DNA from: CAZAMB01 sp964501365
GTDB lineage: Bacteria > Planctomycetota > Phycisphaerae > UBA1845
Direction of reading: 5' to 3'
Assembly (NCBI GenBank): GCA_964501365.1
Contig: CAZCST010000007.1
Coordinates: forward strand, 48,168 to 112,167
Length of the DNA stretch: 64,000 nt
The translations under genes were made by a program, and so were the position numbers. Under the pieces are notes generated by a model. That model did no database searches and had not been told where the DNA came from. It saw nothing but the letters and a program-made list of their open reading frames with translations. Of this stretch, positions 8,274 to 17,416 are shown piece by piece. Position 1 is the first letter of the stretch, and every line of letters starts with the position of its first letter.

Positions 8274-9509
8274 TTGGCTTCAAAATCCAACAAGATTGGG
8301 CTTTGGTTGGTCGGCGCCTGCGGCGGCGTCGGCAGTACCGTCGCGCTCGGTTTGGGCGCCCTGTCCCATCGCCGGGCGAGCGTGACCGGCCTGGTCAGCG
8401 AACTTCCACCGTTTCGCGATGCCCCACTGGTAAATCCGGCCAGTATCATCCTCGGCGGGCACGAAATTCGTGAGGAAACGTTCGTCGGAGCCGTGACCAA
8501 TCTGCATCACCGATCGGGTTTGTTTTCAACTGAGTTGATTCGCGAATGTACTCCGAGACTTCGCGCCGCCCAAAGGGAAATCCGACCCGGGACTCTCCTG
8601 GGTTGCAGCAGGGTCGTACGCGAAATGTCTGATCGACGCGGAACGGCCCGCGATCGATCTGTGGCCCACGCCATTGATCGACTGGCTTCTGACATCGTTG
8701 CCTTTCGCGAACGCAATCGCGTTGACGACTGCATCGTGATAAATGTAGCTTCCTCCGAGCCGCCCATGCCACGGACGAAGAAACTCAACGACTGGGAGAA
8801 GCTGGAGAAAGAGCTCACCAAGCCGGGCAAGGACCTGATCCCTTCCAGTTCGATCTACGCGCTGGCTGCACTTCAAGCCGGGTGCCCTTTCGTCAACTTC
8901 ACACCCTCCACGGGTATTTGCATCCCGGCCACTCTGCAGCGTGCCCACGAATTGGGCCTGCCGTACATGGGCAACGACGGAAAAACAGGCGAAACGCTAG
9001 TGAAATCCGCGCTCGCGCCGATGTTCGCCATGCGGAATCTCGAAGTGTTGAGTTGGGTCGGGCAGAATATTCTAGGCAACCGCGACGGAGCGGTCCTCAA
9101 CGATCCGGCCACTCGGCAATCGAAAATTCTATCCAAGGACGGCCTGGTCGCCCGCATCGTCGGCGGATCGCCCACCACGAGAGTTGGGATCGAGTACGTA
9201 CCCTCTCTCGACGACTGGAAAGTGGCCTGGGATTACATCCATTTTCGCGGATTTTTGGACACGAAAATGTCGCTGCAGTTTTCGTGGTGCGGGAGCGATT
9301 CGATCCTGGCCGCGCCACTGGTGATTGATCTCGCACGCTTCGCGGCCCTGGAGCACAGCCGCGGCGGAATCGGTCCCATGCGGCACTTGGCATTTTTCTT
9401 CAAGGATCCGATCGCCGCGCAGGAGCACGACCTTGCATCCCAGTGGCGATCGCTTGTCGAGCAGGTGAACGGAAAAATTCAGAATCCAAAACTCAAAGTT
9501 CAAAAATGA
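8274..9509 (+). CDS. Inositol-3-phosphate synthase family protein
   Basis: 411 residues. The NAD-binding motif GLWLVGACGGVGSTVA lies at residues 7-22, as in myo-inositol-1-phosphate synthase (glucose-6-phosphate to inositol-3-phosphate). Further family blocks are NVASSEPP, VNFTPSTGICIPA, the MGNDGKTGETLVKSALAPMF region near residue 240 and the HFRGFLDTKMSLQFSWCGSDS region near 322-341. TTG start with GGAGGA 3 bp upstream; the fold begins at residue 5, so no upstream start is needed. The last 12 residues look repeat-derived (QNPKLKVQK). The stop overlaps the next ATG (ATGA). Confidence 0.87.
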   Translation: MASKSNKIGLWLVGACGGVGSTVALGLGALSHRRASVTGLVSELPPFRDAPLVNPASIILGGHEIREETFVGAVTNLHHRSGLFSTELIRECTPRLRAAQREIRPGTLLGCSRVVREMSDRRGTARDRSVAHAIDRLASDIVAFRERNRVDDCIVINVASSEPPMPRTKKLNDWEKLEKELTKPGKDLIPSSSIYALAALQAGCPFVNFTPSTGICIPATLQRAHELGLPYMGNDGKTGETLVKSALAPMFAMRNLEVLSWVGQNILGNRDGAVLNDPATRQSKILSKDGLVARIVGGSPTTRVGIEYVPSLDDWKVAWDYIHFRGFLDTKMSLQFSWCGSDSILAAPLVIDLARFAALEHSRGGIGPMRHLAFFFKDPIAAQEHDLASQWRSLVEQVNGKIQNPKLKVQK

Positions 9510-10336
9510 GATTTGCCTACAGCTCCAATGCCTACCGCCGATGGTCCATCGATGAAGCAATCCGTCGCACTGCCGCGATTGGATATACCGGATTCGAGTT
9601 GATGGCCGATGAGCCGCACGCCTGGCCGGCCAACATGAACGCCGCCGCGATCGATTCATTGCGTGAAAAAATCAAGCACCGCGGACTGGTGATTTCAAAC
9701 GTAAATGCGTTCATGATGAACGCCGTGCAGGATTTCTGGCATCCTTCGTGGATCGAGCCCGACGCGGACTTTCGTCGCCTGCGCATCGAGCACACCAAAG
9801 CGTCATTGCGCATGGCTTCGAGCCTTGGCGCCAAGACGATCTCGACTGAACCCGGAGGGCCGCTTCCCCATGGATTATCGCGTGATTCTGCCCTCGATTT
9901 GTTTTGTGCGGGACTCCGCGAATCGCTCAAGGTGGCCGAAGAGGTTGGGGTGATGCTTCTGGTCGAGCCTGAACCGGGGCTCCTGATTGAAAACGCCGGT
10001 CAATTCGAAGAATTAGCCGCGCAAATGGACTCTCCGATGTTCGGTCTCAATTTCGACATCGGACATTTTTTTTGCGTGAGCGACCCCCTCCCCGAAACCA
10101 TCAGGCGATTGCAGAAATGGACGCGGCATTACCACTTTGAGGACATCGCCGCGAACCGGGTACACGAACATCTTATTCCCGGCGAGGGGGCGATAGATTT
10201 CGGCGCTGTCTTGCGAGCGATTCGTGCGACAGGCTTTGACGGCTGGATGACCATCGAGCTCTACCCGTATCTCGACGACCCCGACGGCGCAGGCCGGCAG
10301 GCATTGGATTTCCTCACTCCATTCCTGGCCGGATAG
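9506..10336 (+). CDS. Sugar phosphate isomerase/epimerase-like TIM-barrel protein
   Basis: 276 residues of the xylose-isomerase-like TIM barrel / AP-endonuclease-2 superfamily. Metal-binding positions are recognisable: Glu in LLVEPEPG (near residue 156), Asp-His in NFDIGHFF (near 185), His in YHFEDIA (near 211) and the final Glu in TIELYPY. Substrate unknown. The ATG overlaps the stop of the inositol-phosphate synthase by 4 bp and a UbiA-type gene follows 15 bp later, so the three genes look like one operon. An in-frame start at 9443 exists but would lie inside the upstream gene. Confidence 0.8.
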   Translation: MRFAYSSNAYRRWSIDEAIRRTAAIGYTGFELMADEPHAWPANMNAAAIDSLREKIKHRGLVISNVNAFMMNAVQDFWHPSWIEPDADFRRLRIEHTKASLRMASSLGAKTISTEPGGPLPHGLSRDSALDLFCAGLRESLKVAEEVGVMLLVEPEPGLLIENAGQFEELAAQMDSPMFGLNFDIGHFFCVSDPLPETIRRLQKWTRHYHFEDIAANRVHEHLIPGEGAIDFGAVLRAIRATGFDGWMTIELYPYLDDPDGAGRQALDFLTPFLAG

Positions 10337-10351
10337 CGTTGGAATTGATTG

Positions 10352-11260
10352 ATGGATGCTGCCCCGCAGATAGTCCCCGATCCCGGAAGTTCGCGCAGGG
10401 CTTATCTCGATCTCGTCCGACTCCCGAATTTGTTCACGGCTGCGGCTGATGTGCTTGCCGGTTTCCTGTTTGCCGGCGGCTCTTCGGACGAGTGGTACAT
10501 TCTCCTCCGGCTCATGGCCGCTTCGGTGTGCCTATATGCGGGCGGAGTCGCGCTCAATGACGTCTGTGACGCGGATCAGGATGCGACGCAGCGCCCCCAC
10601 CGCCCCATCCCCGCGAAACTGATTTCACACTCGACCGCGCTGCGTATGTCGTCGGCACTGCTGATCGGCGGCGTTGCCATTTCCGCAACGGTGTCGGCTC
10701 AGGCATTGCTCGTTGCGATGGCGATTTTCTCCTCGATCATTATCTATGATTTCTTGAAGTCAATGCCAGTTGCGCCCTTATTCATGGGTCTTTGCCGCGC
10801 GTTCAATCTCCTGCTCGGAATGTATGGCCTCGAAACACTGATCCCGCTTCCGGCGGTGCGCCCCATGAGCGCCATGTTCCTGTATGTCGCTTCCTTAACC
10901 GTATTTGCACGGAGAGAGGCAAGCGGACGGTCACGCCTCCAACTTTCCATGGGCATGCTGGGAATGGCCGCTGCGCTGCTGAGCCTGTGGGGATTTCGGT
11001 GGTACGGATACAACGCCCGTTACCCAGAATATAGGATTCTTGCAGGCGCGTTGCTCGTGGTAGTGCTGTATTTGGGCTTGACTACGATGTGGGACCCATC
11101 GCCGCGTCGGGTTCAACGGGCGGTCCGAACGCTGGTCCTCGGTATTGTGGTGCTGGACGCCTGCGTTGCATGGGTCGCGGCCGGACCGCTTGCGGGATTT
11201 TGCGTACTTGCATTACTGATCCCAGCCGTCATATTGGCTCGCTTCTTGCGTGTGACGTAG
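10352..11260 (+). CDS. UbiA-family prenyltransferase, EboC-like
   Basis: 302 residues with about eight hydrophobic segments. The first Asp-rich motif is NDVCDADQDATQRPHRPIP (about residues 69-87), which matches the UbiA NDxxDxxxD signature; a second motif around YDFLKS is weaker. The pattern RLPNLFTAAADVLAGF near the start and the RPHRPIP block resemble EboC, the UbiA-like member of the ebo cluster involved in exporting certain metabolites. It probably transfers a prenyl or similar lipid to an acceptor at the membrane. Alternative start TTG 10349. Confidence 0.75.
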   Translation: MDAAPQIVPDPGSSRRAYLDLVRLPNLFTAAADVLAGFLFAGGSSDEWYILLRLMAASVCLYAGGVALNDVCDADQDATQRPHRPIPAKLISHSTALRMSSALLIGGVAISATVSAQALLVAMAIFSSIIIYDFLKSMPVAPLFMGLCRAFNLLLGMYGLETLIPLPAVRPMSAMFLYVASLTVFARREASGRSRLQLSMGMLGMAAALLSLWGFRWYGYNARYPEYRILAGALLVVVLYLGLTTMWDPSPRRVQRAVRTLVLGIVVLDACVAWVAAGPLAGFCVLALLIPAVILARFLRVT

Positions 11261-11336
11261 CCGCCTGTTCTGGTGTAAACGAATTTGAGTTGCGCGTTCT
11301 TTTCTCGAACGCTGAAAGATAGGAAATAGGAGTTCC

Positions 11337-13724
11337 ATGAGTCAATCAGACTTGCAACTGCTTGCAGCGGCGGAAACCGGCATTACGTCTCATTTGGCGG
11401 CCGAGCGCGATGCCGGTCGCATTACGGGTACCTATTACGACGACGCGATTTCGCAGACCCTCCCGAATCTCCGCAAATGGGTGCTGGCCAATGAGCTTGA
11501 TCGGATCTCCCCGAATCTGCGGGATGGACTTCGCCACGCAATTCAAGAGTCGAAGTGGGAGGCCCTGACCAACGCGTTTTCGCGCGAGGTCGCCTTCGGA
11601 ACGGGCGGCATTCGCGAGAAAATGGGTTCGCGGCGCGACGAAGTATTGCGACTTAAGAACGAAGGCATCCATGCCTCCATAATCAAGGGGCCCAACACCA
11701 TCAACGACGTCGTGCTGTTGCTTACGTCGGCGGGAGTCGCCCGTTTTGGCTGCGCCCGCAAGCCGCCTCTCCGAAAAATTGTCATCGGATTCGACAGCCG
11801 CGTACGCGGCGGTGATTTCGCCCGAATGATCGCGTCGCTCTTCCTCGCCTACGATTTCACGGTCTATCTCTTCGACGAGGCCTGCATGTACCCAAGCGTG
11901 ACCTTTGCCGTCCCCACGCTCAAGGCCGACATCGGCGTGTTCATTTCCGCGAGCCACAACGATTTTCGCTACAACGGCTACAAACTCTCCTGCTGGAATG
12001 GATCGCAATTCGATCCGGCGGAGCGAGACGACCTTTATCGCAACTACATAAAGACCACGACGTTTTCGGATATCCGCTCCATTCCCCTGACCCAGGCCAC
12101 TCGCGAGAAGCTTTGGTTTCTGGGCGGCGTGAAACGCAGCGACGGGAAAGTCCTCGGTTCCGGCGATCATCAAGGGCTGCTGGTGGGCGATCCACTGCCT
12201 GACGTTTCACGCGAGCACTATGCCGGACGCGAGGACCGCATCATCGACCTGCACACGCAGCATATGAATCATGTCAAGCAATTCCTGTTGCGCCCCGACA
12301 TGATTTCCTCGTCGCAGCGGCCTCTTTCCATTGGGTTTTCCGCATTCAATGGTTCAGGCCGCAAGGCCGTGCCGCGACTGTTGAGCGAAATCGGATTTCG
12401 CGAGGTCCGGCGAATCATGAAGCTCGATCCCCTCGACGGGATGTTTCCTGCATTTTGCAGCGATCCCGGCAAGGAGCAGCAACCCGACCCCGGCGACTGG
12501 CGGGCGGCGGACATCGCCGTGGACGCGTTCAAGGCCGAATATCCTGGCTTCTGGGATTCCGTCGATTTGATCGTGGGAACCGACCCCGATGCCGACCGTT
12601 GCGGCGTGATCGTCAAGGTTCCAACCCAACAGCGTCCTGCGTACCTCCATCGAGGCACCGGCGACCAGCGGGAATATTCACTTCTATCCGCCGACGAAGC
12701 CTGGACGCTCATCCTCTGGTATCGCCTTCAGTACGAAATCGAGACGGCTGGCCGCGTACGCGACGCCGAACGCAAATTCATCGTACTTTCTCATACCACG
12801 ACGGATTTGCTCACTTGTCTCGCTCGAAAGCATGGTCTCGGCGTGCTTACGACATGGGTCGGGTTCGCCCAACTTGCAGCCGGTACGCGGGCGATTTGGG
12901 ATTTGAGTCAGAACAAGGACACACCTGGTATCACTGAGGGCACAAGGCTCCCCACGTATGATGAAGGCCGGCGCAGCTCCTCGGACAAACAATGCAATCG
13001 CACGATCCACTCCTGGATTGAGATGGATGATCGGCAGCGCTCCATCAACGTCGCGGCGCTCGAACAAAGCAACGGCTTCACGCTCCTGGGCGACGTTCCG
13101 TCAGATGAGCGATCCCTGGGCCGCGGCGGGCACGTTCGTGATAAGGACGGAACTTTTGCCGCAGTGCTGGTGGCCGAACTCGCACAGTACGCCAAAAAGA
13201 ACGGCACGAACCTCATCGACCTCATGGATGAGAAAATCTATTCCGATCCCGACATCGGGTTGTACGTGACGCACTACGAGCCTGATCCGCTCGACGGCGA
13301 ATACGAGGGACTGGCCGGCTACACCAAGAAGCGCGAAATTCTTCGCAAAGCCGAGGCGCTCTTTGACGCCGTGCGAAGCGCCCGCGGGCCCAGCCACAAC
13401 GGCCAAAACAAACCGTCGGTCGCATCTGCATTCGAATTGGGCGGAATGCCCGTGGTCGGCGCGACGGTCTATCCCACCGGCAAGTACGACGCCATCAACT
13501 ACCCCGGCTTCCCTGATGAAGGATATCGATTCTATTTCGACGCGCAGCGCAGATCGCACCTGACAATCCGACCTTCTGGAACCAGCAACGCGCTCCGCTT
13601 CCACGTTCAGCTCTTTGGTGGACATCCAGGACGCGGCGAAATGATCGAGGCGAAGGCGTCACTCCGCAGCAAAGCCATTCGGGCAGTGGACGAAATCCGC
13701 GAGCATATCGGCGCGTCGATCTGA
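11337..13724 (+). CDS. Phospho-sugar mutase (phosphoglucomutase/phosphomannomutase family)
   Basis: 795 residues, longer than the roughly 550-600 of most alpha-D-phosphohexomutases. The phosphoserine loop is ISASHN with Ser206, the metal loop GTDPDADRCG is near residue 422, a sugar-binding region around GDVPSDERSLGRGG follows, and the phosphate-binding loop RPSGTSNALRF is near residue 745. The layout resembles the PGM2-like subgroup. The extra length is spread over several insertions. TAGGAG lies about 5 bp before the ATG. Its place after an inositol-phosphate synthase fits a glucose-6-phosphate branch point, but that link is inference. Confidence 0.88.
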   Translation: MSQSDLQLLAAAETGITSHLAAERDAGRITGTYYDDAISQTLPNLRKWVLANELDRISPNLRDGLRHAIQESKWEALTNAFSREVAFGTGGIREKMGSRRDEVLRLKNEGIHASIIKGPNTINDVVLLLTSAGVARFGCARKPPLRKIVIGFDSRVRGGDFARMIASLFLAYDFTVYLFDEACMYPSVTFAVPTLKADIGVFISASHNDFRYNGYKLSCWNGSQFDPAERDDLYRNYIKTTTFSDIRSIPLTQATREKLWFLGGVKRSDGKVLGSGDHQGLLVGDPLPDVSREHYAGREDRIIDLHTQHMNHVKQFLLRPDMISSSQRPLSIGFSAFNGSGRKAVPRLLSEIGFREVRRIMKLDPLDGMFPAFCSDPGKEQQPDPGDWRAADIAVDAFKAEYPGFWDSVDLIVGTDPDADRCGVIVKVPTQQRPAYLHRGTGDQREYSLLSADEAWTLILWYRLQYEIETAGRVRDAERKFIVLSHTTTDLLTCLARKHGLGVLTTWVGFAQLAAGTRAIWDLSQNKDTPGITEGTRLPTYDEGRRSSSDKQCNRTIHSWIEMDDRQRSINVAALEQSNGFTLLGDVPSDERSLGRGGHVRDKDGTFAAVLVAELAQYAKKNGTNLIDLMDEKIYSDPDIGLYVTHYEPDPLDGEYEGLAGYTKKREILRKAEALFDAVRSARGPSHNGQNKPSVASAFELGGMPVVGATVYPTGKYDAINYPGFPDEGYRFYFDAQRRSHLTIRPSGTSNALRFHVQLFGGHPGRGEMIEAKASLRSKAIRAVDEIREHIGASI

Positions 13725-13837
13725 TCACACGTGCAAGTGACACTTTCGTTGCGCTTGGAACTACATCTTCCGACAGGTGAATCGACGATCCGCAATGTCT
13801 AGTCGCTATACTGGACATACGACTGGCGGAGGAAACG

Positions 13838-15157
13838 ATGCAGCTAAGCGTTCACAAAGACGAGCACACGGAGGTTGGCAGTTACTTCGTCGCCAATTAT
13901 CCGCCGTTTTCCGCATGGAACGCCGGGGAGATTCCCGCCTACACTGCCGCCCTTGACACTCCCTCGCCCAGTTCCGCGCCGCCACTTGGGTTGTACATTC
14001 ACATCCCATTCTGCCGGAAGCGTTGCAAGTTCTGCTACTTCCGCGTCTATACGGACAAGAACTCCTCCGACGTGGACACCTATTTGACTGCGCTGGCCCG
14101 TGAGGCGGAGTTATACGCCGACCGCCGCGCACTGGCCGATCGCGAATTCGATTTCGTCTACTTCGGCGGGGGCACGCCATCGTTCCTGTCCGCCGAGCAG
14201 CTCGAACGACTCATCAGCCGGATTAGCGAACACTGGCGCTGGGAGAACGCTCGCGAAGTTACGTTCGAATGTGAACCGGGCACGCTCAAAAAGAGCAAGC
14301 TCGAAACCATAAAGTCCATCGGTACGACGCGACTCAGCCTGGGCATAGAGCACTTCGATGACGAAGTTCTGGCCATTGGCGGCCGGGCCCATCGCTCCGG
14401 CGAAGTATTTCAGGCGTTTCAATGGGCCCGCGAAGTCGGCTTCCCGCAGATCAACATCGACCTGATTGCCGGAATGGTGGGCGACACCGAAACCAAATGG
14501 AAGGAAACGGTGGACAAGGCACTGGCCTTGGATGCTGACAGCGTCACCATTTACCAGATGGAAGTGCCGCACAACACCGAGATTGCAAAACAGGCCCGCA
14601 CCAGCGGTGAATCAACTCCGGTCGCAAGCTGGTCCACCAAGCGATGGTGGGTGGAATACGCGTTTCGTGCCTTTGAAAAGGCCGGATACGTCGTCTCCAG
14701 CGGCTACACGCTCTACAAGCCCGGCAATCATAGGGGGTTCGTCTATCGTGACGCACTATGGCATGGAGCCGACCTCATCGGCACCGGCGTCGCGTCGTTT
14801 GGACATCTTGCCGGAGTTCATTATCAGAATGTCGATTCGTGGGAGGGCTATATTGATTCACTCGGGCGCGGAGAGCTGCCCATCAGTCGCGCGATGCCCA
14901 TCACCGACCGGCAGCGCCTGATCCGCGAATTGATCCTCCAAATGAAACTTGGCCGGCTCGACGCCGACTATTTCCGAAGCAAATTCGGTCAGCCCATCGC
15001 CGGCACGTTCGCCAACGCATTCAACGCGTTGCAGGATGATGGTCTGCTCGCTGTGCACGGCGATGAAATTCTCCTGAGCCGTGCAGGGCTGCTCCGCGTG
15101 GACTCTCTGCTCCCCCGTTTTTTTGAACCGCAATTTCAGAACGTTCGTTACACGTGA
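13838..15157 (+). CDS. HemN/HemW-like radical SAM protein
   Basis: 439 residues. LYIHIPFCRKRCKFCYFRVY (about residues 51-70) holds the radical SAM CxxxCxxC motif, and FVYFGGGTPSFL near residue 106 is typical of the coproporphyrinogen-oxidase-like family. The third cysteine context is CKFCYF rather than the CxYCDF of the heme chaperone HemW. The C-terminal HemN-like domain is present. Candidates are a HemW relative or a class C radical SAM methyltransferase; I cannot decide. GGAGG precedes the ATG by 5 bp. The GTG of the next gene overlaps the stop (GTGA), indicating coupling. Confidence 0.75.
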   Translation: MQLSVHKDEHTEVGSYFVANYPPFSAWNAGEIPAYTAALDTPSPSSAPPLGLYIHIPFCRKRCKFCYFRVYTDKNSSDVDTYLTALAREAELYADRRALADREFDFVYFGGGTPSFLSAEQLERLISRISEHWRWENAREVTFECEPGTLKKSKLETIKSIGTTRLSLGIEHFDDEVLAIGGRAHRSGEVFQAFQWAREVGFPQINIDLIAGMVGDTETKWKETVDKALALDADSVTIYQMEVPHNTEIAKQARTSGESTPVASWSTKRWWVEYAFRAFEKAGYVVSSGYTLYKPGNHRGFVYRDALWHGADLIGTGVASFGHLAGVHYQNVDSWEGYIDSLGRGELPISRAMPITDRQRLIRELILQMKLGRLDADYFRSKFGQPIAGTFANAFNALQDDGLLAVHGDEILLSRAGLLRVDSLLPRFFEPQFQNVRYT

Positions 15158-15717
15158 ATCCTGCCAACCGAACATTCAATGCTTCTAGCGACCCATGCAC
15201 CGCCCTTGCCTCGCTTGGTGAAGGCCTGATCGATGACCTATCGTGGCTCAAAGACTGCAAGCAAGTTCATGCCAACGACATTCCATCAGACATTCGCAGT
15301 CTTCTCGTTCACAATCGCCACATGACGGCCACGCTGAATGCTCACTACGGCCAGCCGGTCGCCCTCCGCGTGCTGCGTCATGTCGAAATCGATGCGACCT
15401 ATCGCCGGATGATCATGCTCACTGTGGATGCCGGCGAGCGAGTCGTGGAATTCGGTCTCGTGCGACTGAATCTGGATGTTTTTCCGCCCGATGCGCGAAA
15501 TGATGTTGCGGCGCGACAGCTGCCACTCGGTGAAATCCTTGCGAAGTACGACGTGCTCACTCGCGTCGAACCGCGTTGGTATCTTCGCTTTGCGGCCACG
15601 AGCCCGGTTGTACAATACTTTGCACCGGGGCCGACTCGGGAAGCGTATGGACGGCTGGGCGTGATCCATTGCAACGGCCGGCCGGCCGTGGAACTTTTGG
15701 AAGTCGTCCCGGCATGA
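15154..15717 (+). CDS. Chorismate lyase-like (UbiC/DUF98-like) protein
   Basis: 187 residues. LLVHNRHMTATLNAHYG (about 50-66), the arginine in TYRRMIML, the VEFGLVRLNL strand and QLPLGEILAKYDV (about 128-140) fit the chorismate-lyase/UTRA-like fold that releases 4-hydroxybenzoate from chorismate. Similarity is by pattern, not a strong signature, so the reaction is inference. The GTG start overlaps the radical SAM stop by 4 bp, so both products probably act together. Confidence 0.6.
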   Translation: MNPANRTFNASSDPCTALASLGEGLIDDLSWLKDCKQVHANDIPSDIRSLLVHNRHMTATLNAHYGQPVALRVLRHVEIDATYRRMIMLTVDAGERVVEFGLVRLNLDVFPPDARNDVAARQLPLGEILAKYDVLTRVEPRWYLRFAATSPVVQYFAPGPTREAYGRLGVIHCNGRPAVELLEVVPA

Positions 15718-15733
15718 TATGGCCCATGGGACT

Positions 15734-15835
15734 CCGAATTTTGATGTCTTGAATTCGTGATCTGAATTTTGAGATCGGAAATCTGAAATCGTCGATTTCG
15801 CGAAATTGTCGTTCCTACGACAAACGCAAATCGAC
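15734..15835. repeat. AT-rich repeat tract with a 7-bp hairpin
   Basis: Intergenic tract rich in GATCTGAATTTTGAGATC and AAATCTGAAATC phrases. Similar phrases recur at 30580-30645 and 63783-63806. TTGTCGT (15806-15812) pairs with ACGACAA (15817-15823). There is no T-run, so I do not call it a terminator. Confidence 0.5.
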
Positions 15836-15861
15836 AATCGAAAATAGGTTTACGGGTGAAC

Positions 15862-17103
15862 ATGAATTCCATGTACGATTGCATTGTCATCGGCGGCGGA
15901 CCGGCAGGATCGACCGTCAGCACTCTGCTCGCTCAATACGGCCACAAGGTGTTGTTGCTGGAGCGCGCACGCTTCCCCCGCCACCACATCGGCGAATCGC
16001 TGATGCCCCAGACCTACTGGGTCTTCAAGCGCCTGGGCATGCTGCCGAAAATGACTCAGGCCAACTTCGTTGTGAAGGAGAGCGTGCAGTTCGTCTCTGC
16101 GTCGGGCCGCGATTCCCAGCCCTATTTCTTTCCCGATCGAGACCCGGCCGAATGGTCCTACACCTGGCAAGTGCAACGTGACAAGTTCGACAAACTGATG
16201 CTCGATAACGCCCGCGAGCATGGTGTCGAAGTGCGCGAGGGCGTCAGCGTCAAGGAAGTGCTCTTCGAAGGAACGCGTGCGACTGGTGTTCGGGCCGTCG
16301 AAAACGGCGAATCGCGCGACCTCCGCTGCAAAGTCGTCATCGACGCCACCGGCGTCAATGCCCTCCTGTCGAAACAACTCGGCATCCGCGAGGGCGAGCC
16401 GGGGCTGAAAAACGCGGCCATCTACGCCTATTGGAGGGGCGCGAAACGCGATGCCGGGCGCAACGCCGGCGCCACGCTCGTCATCAGCACCCCCGATAAA
16501 CAGGGTTGGTTCTGGTCGATCCCCCAGGAAAACGACATCACCAGCATCGGGGTCGTCGGCAAGACGCAGTTCTTGATTACCGGGCGCGGCGACGATCCCC
16601 TCGCCACGCTTGAAGAGGAAATCGCCCGCACGCCCGGCATGCTTCGCCGAATTGAAAACGCAGAACGCATATCCCATGCCTATGTCACCAGCGATTTCAC
16701 CTACCGCGCGAAGAGAGTCTCCGGCGACGGCTGGGTTCTCTGTGGAGATGCGTTCGGATTTCTCGATCCGATCTACTCGTCAGGCGTGTTTCTCGCCCTG
16801 AAGATGGGCGAGCTCACCGCCGACACGGTCCACGCGGCGTTGAAGGAAAACGATCTGAGCGGAAAACGCCTCGGACAGCACGGCCCCAAGGTTGCCCGCG
16901 GCATGCAACTCATCCGCCAGCTGGTTTATGCCTTTTATGACCCGAATTTCAGTTTCGGGGCTTTCAATCGCGACTATCCCCAGTATCACGATCAGGTCGT
17001 CCGCCTGCTCATCGGGGACGTCTTCGAAAAGGACGACTTCGCCGAAGTTTTCGCCCGCGTCGTCGAACGGGCTCCGCTGCCCGAACCCATTACTCTGGAA
17101 TAA
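15862..17103 (+). CDS. Flavin-dependent halogenase-like / FAD-dependent oxidoreductase
   Basis: 413 residues. The FAD-binding GGGPAGS is at residues 11-17. Features shared with flavin-dependent halogenases are visible: GES (44-46), a Lys72 in FVVKESVQF at the position of the catalytic lysine, the WFWSIP motif (216-221; family form WxWxIP) and FLDPIYSSG (300-308; form FxxPxxSxG). These suggest a phenolic-type halogenase, but close non-halogenating relatives in polyene and lipid pathways carry similar motifs, so substrate and reaction are open. In-frame GTG 15856 and ATG 15871 are alternative starts. DUF3311 and symporter genes follow within 12 and 314 bp. Confidence 0.72.
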   Translation: MNSMYDCIVIGGGPAGSTVSTLLAQYGHKVLLLERARFPRHHIGESLMPQTYWVFKRLGMLPKMTQANFVVKESVQFVSASGRDSQPYFFPDRDPAEWSYTWQVQRDKFDKLMLDNAREHGVEVREGVSVKEVLFEGTRATGVRAVENGESRDLRCKVVIDATGVNALLSKQLGIREGEPGLKNAAIYAYWRGAKRDAGRNAGATLVISTPDKQGWFWSIPQENDITSIGVVGKTQFLITGRGDDPLATLEEEIARTPGMLRRIENAERISHAYVTSDFTYRAKRVSGDGWVLCGDAFGFLDPIYSSGVFLALKMGELTADTVHAALKENDLSGKRLGQHGPKVARGMQLIRQLVYAFYDPNFSFGAFNRDYPQYHDQVVRLLIGDVFEKDDFAEVFARVVERAPLPEPITLE

Positions 17104-17114
17104 GGCAATTCGAA

Positions 17115-17333
17115 ATGAAAAAGTTCGTCTTTGGCCTGTTGATTCTTCTGGGACTTCTGCACCAGGATTACTGGTGGTGGAATTCGATCGATCCGCTCGT
17201 GTTCGGATTCATCCCCATCGGACTGGCCTATCACATCGGCGTCTCCATTGCTGCCGCACTCCTGTGGGCGATGGCCGTTCATTACTGTTGGCCGCATGAT
17301 GTGGACGTTCCCGATCCTGTGGCGAAACCGTAA
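17115..17333 (+). CDS. DUF3311-family small membrane protein
   Basis: 72 residues with two transmembrane helices (about 3-17 and 34-58) joined by HQDYWWWNSIDPLVFG and PIGLAYH, the DUF3311 pattern. Such proteins are regularly encoded next to sodium:solute symporters and probably assist them; here the symporter starts 83 bp downstream. It begins 11 bp after the halogenase-like gene, so it may share that transcript. Confidence 0.8.
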   Translation: MKKFVFGLLILLGLLHQDYWWWNSIDPLVFGFIPIGLAYHIGVSIAAALLWAMAVHYCWPHDVDVPDPVAKP

Positions 17334-17416
17334 GGAATTTCATCCGAACCCAGAGCGCAAGCGACGGGCGGTTTTTCGTTTTTTGAGCCTCGATCTTAGT
17401 TCTTAGGAATTCGATT

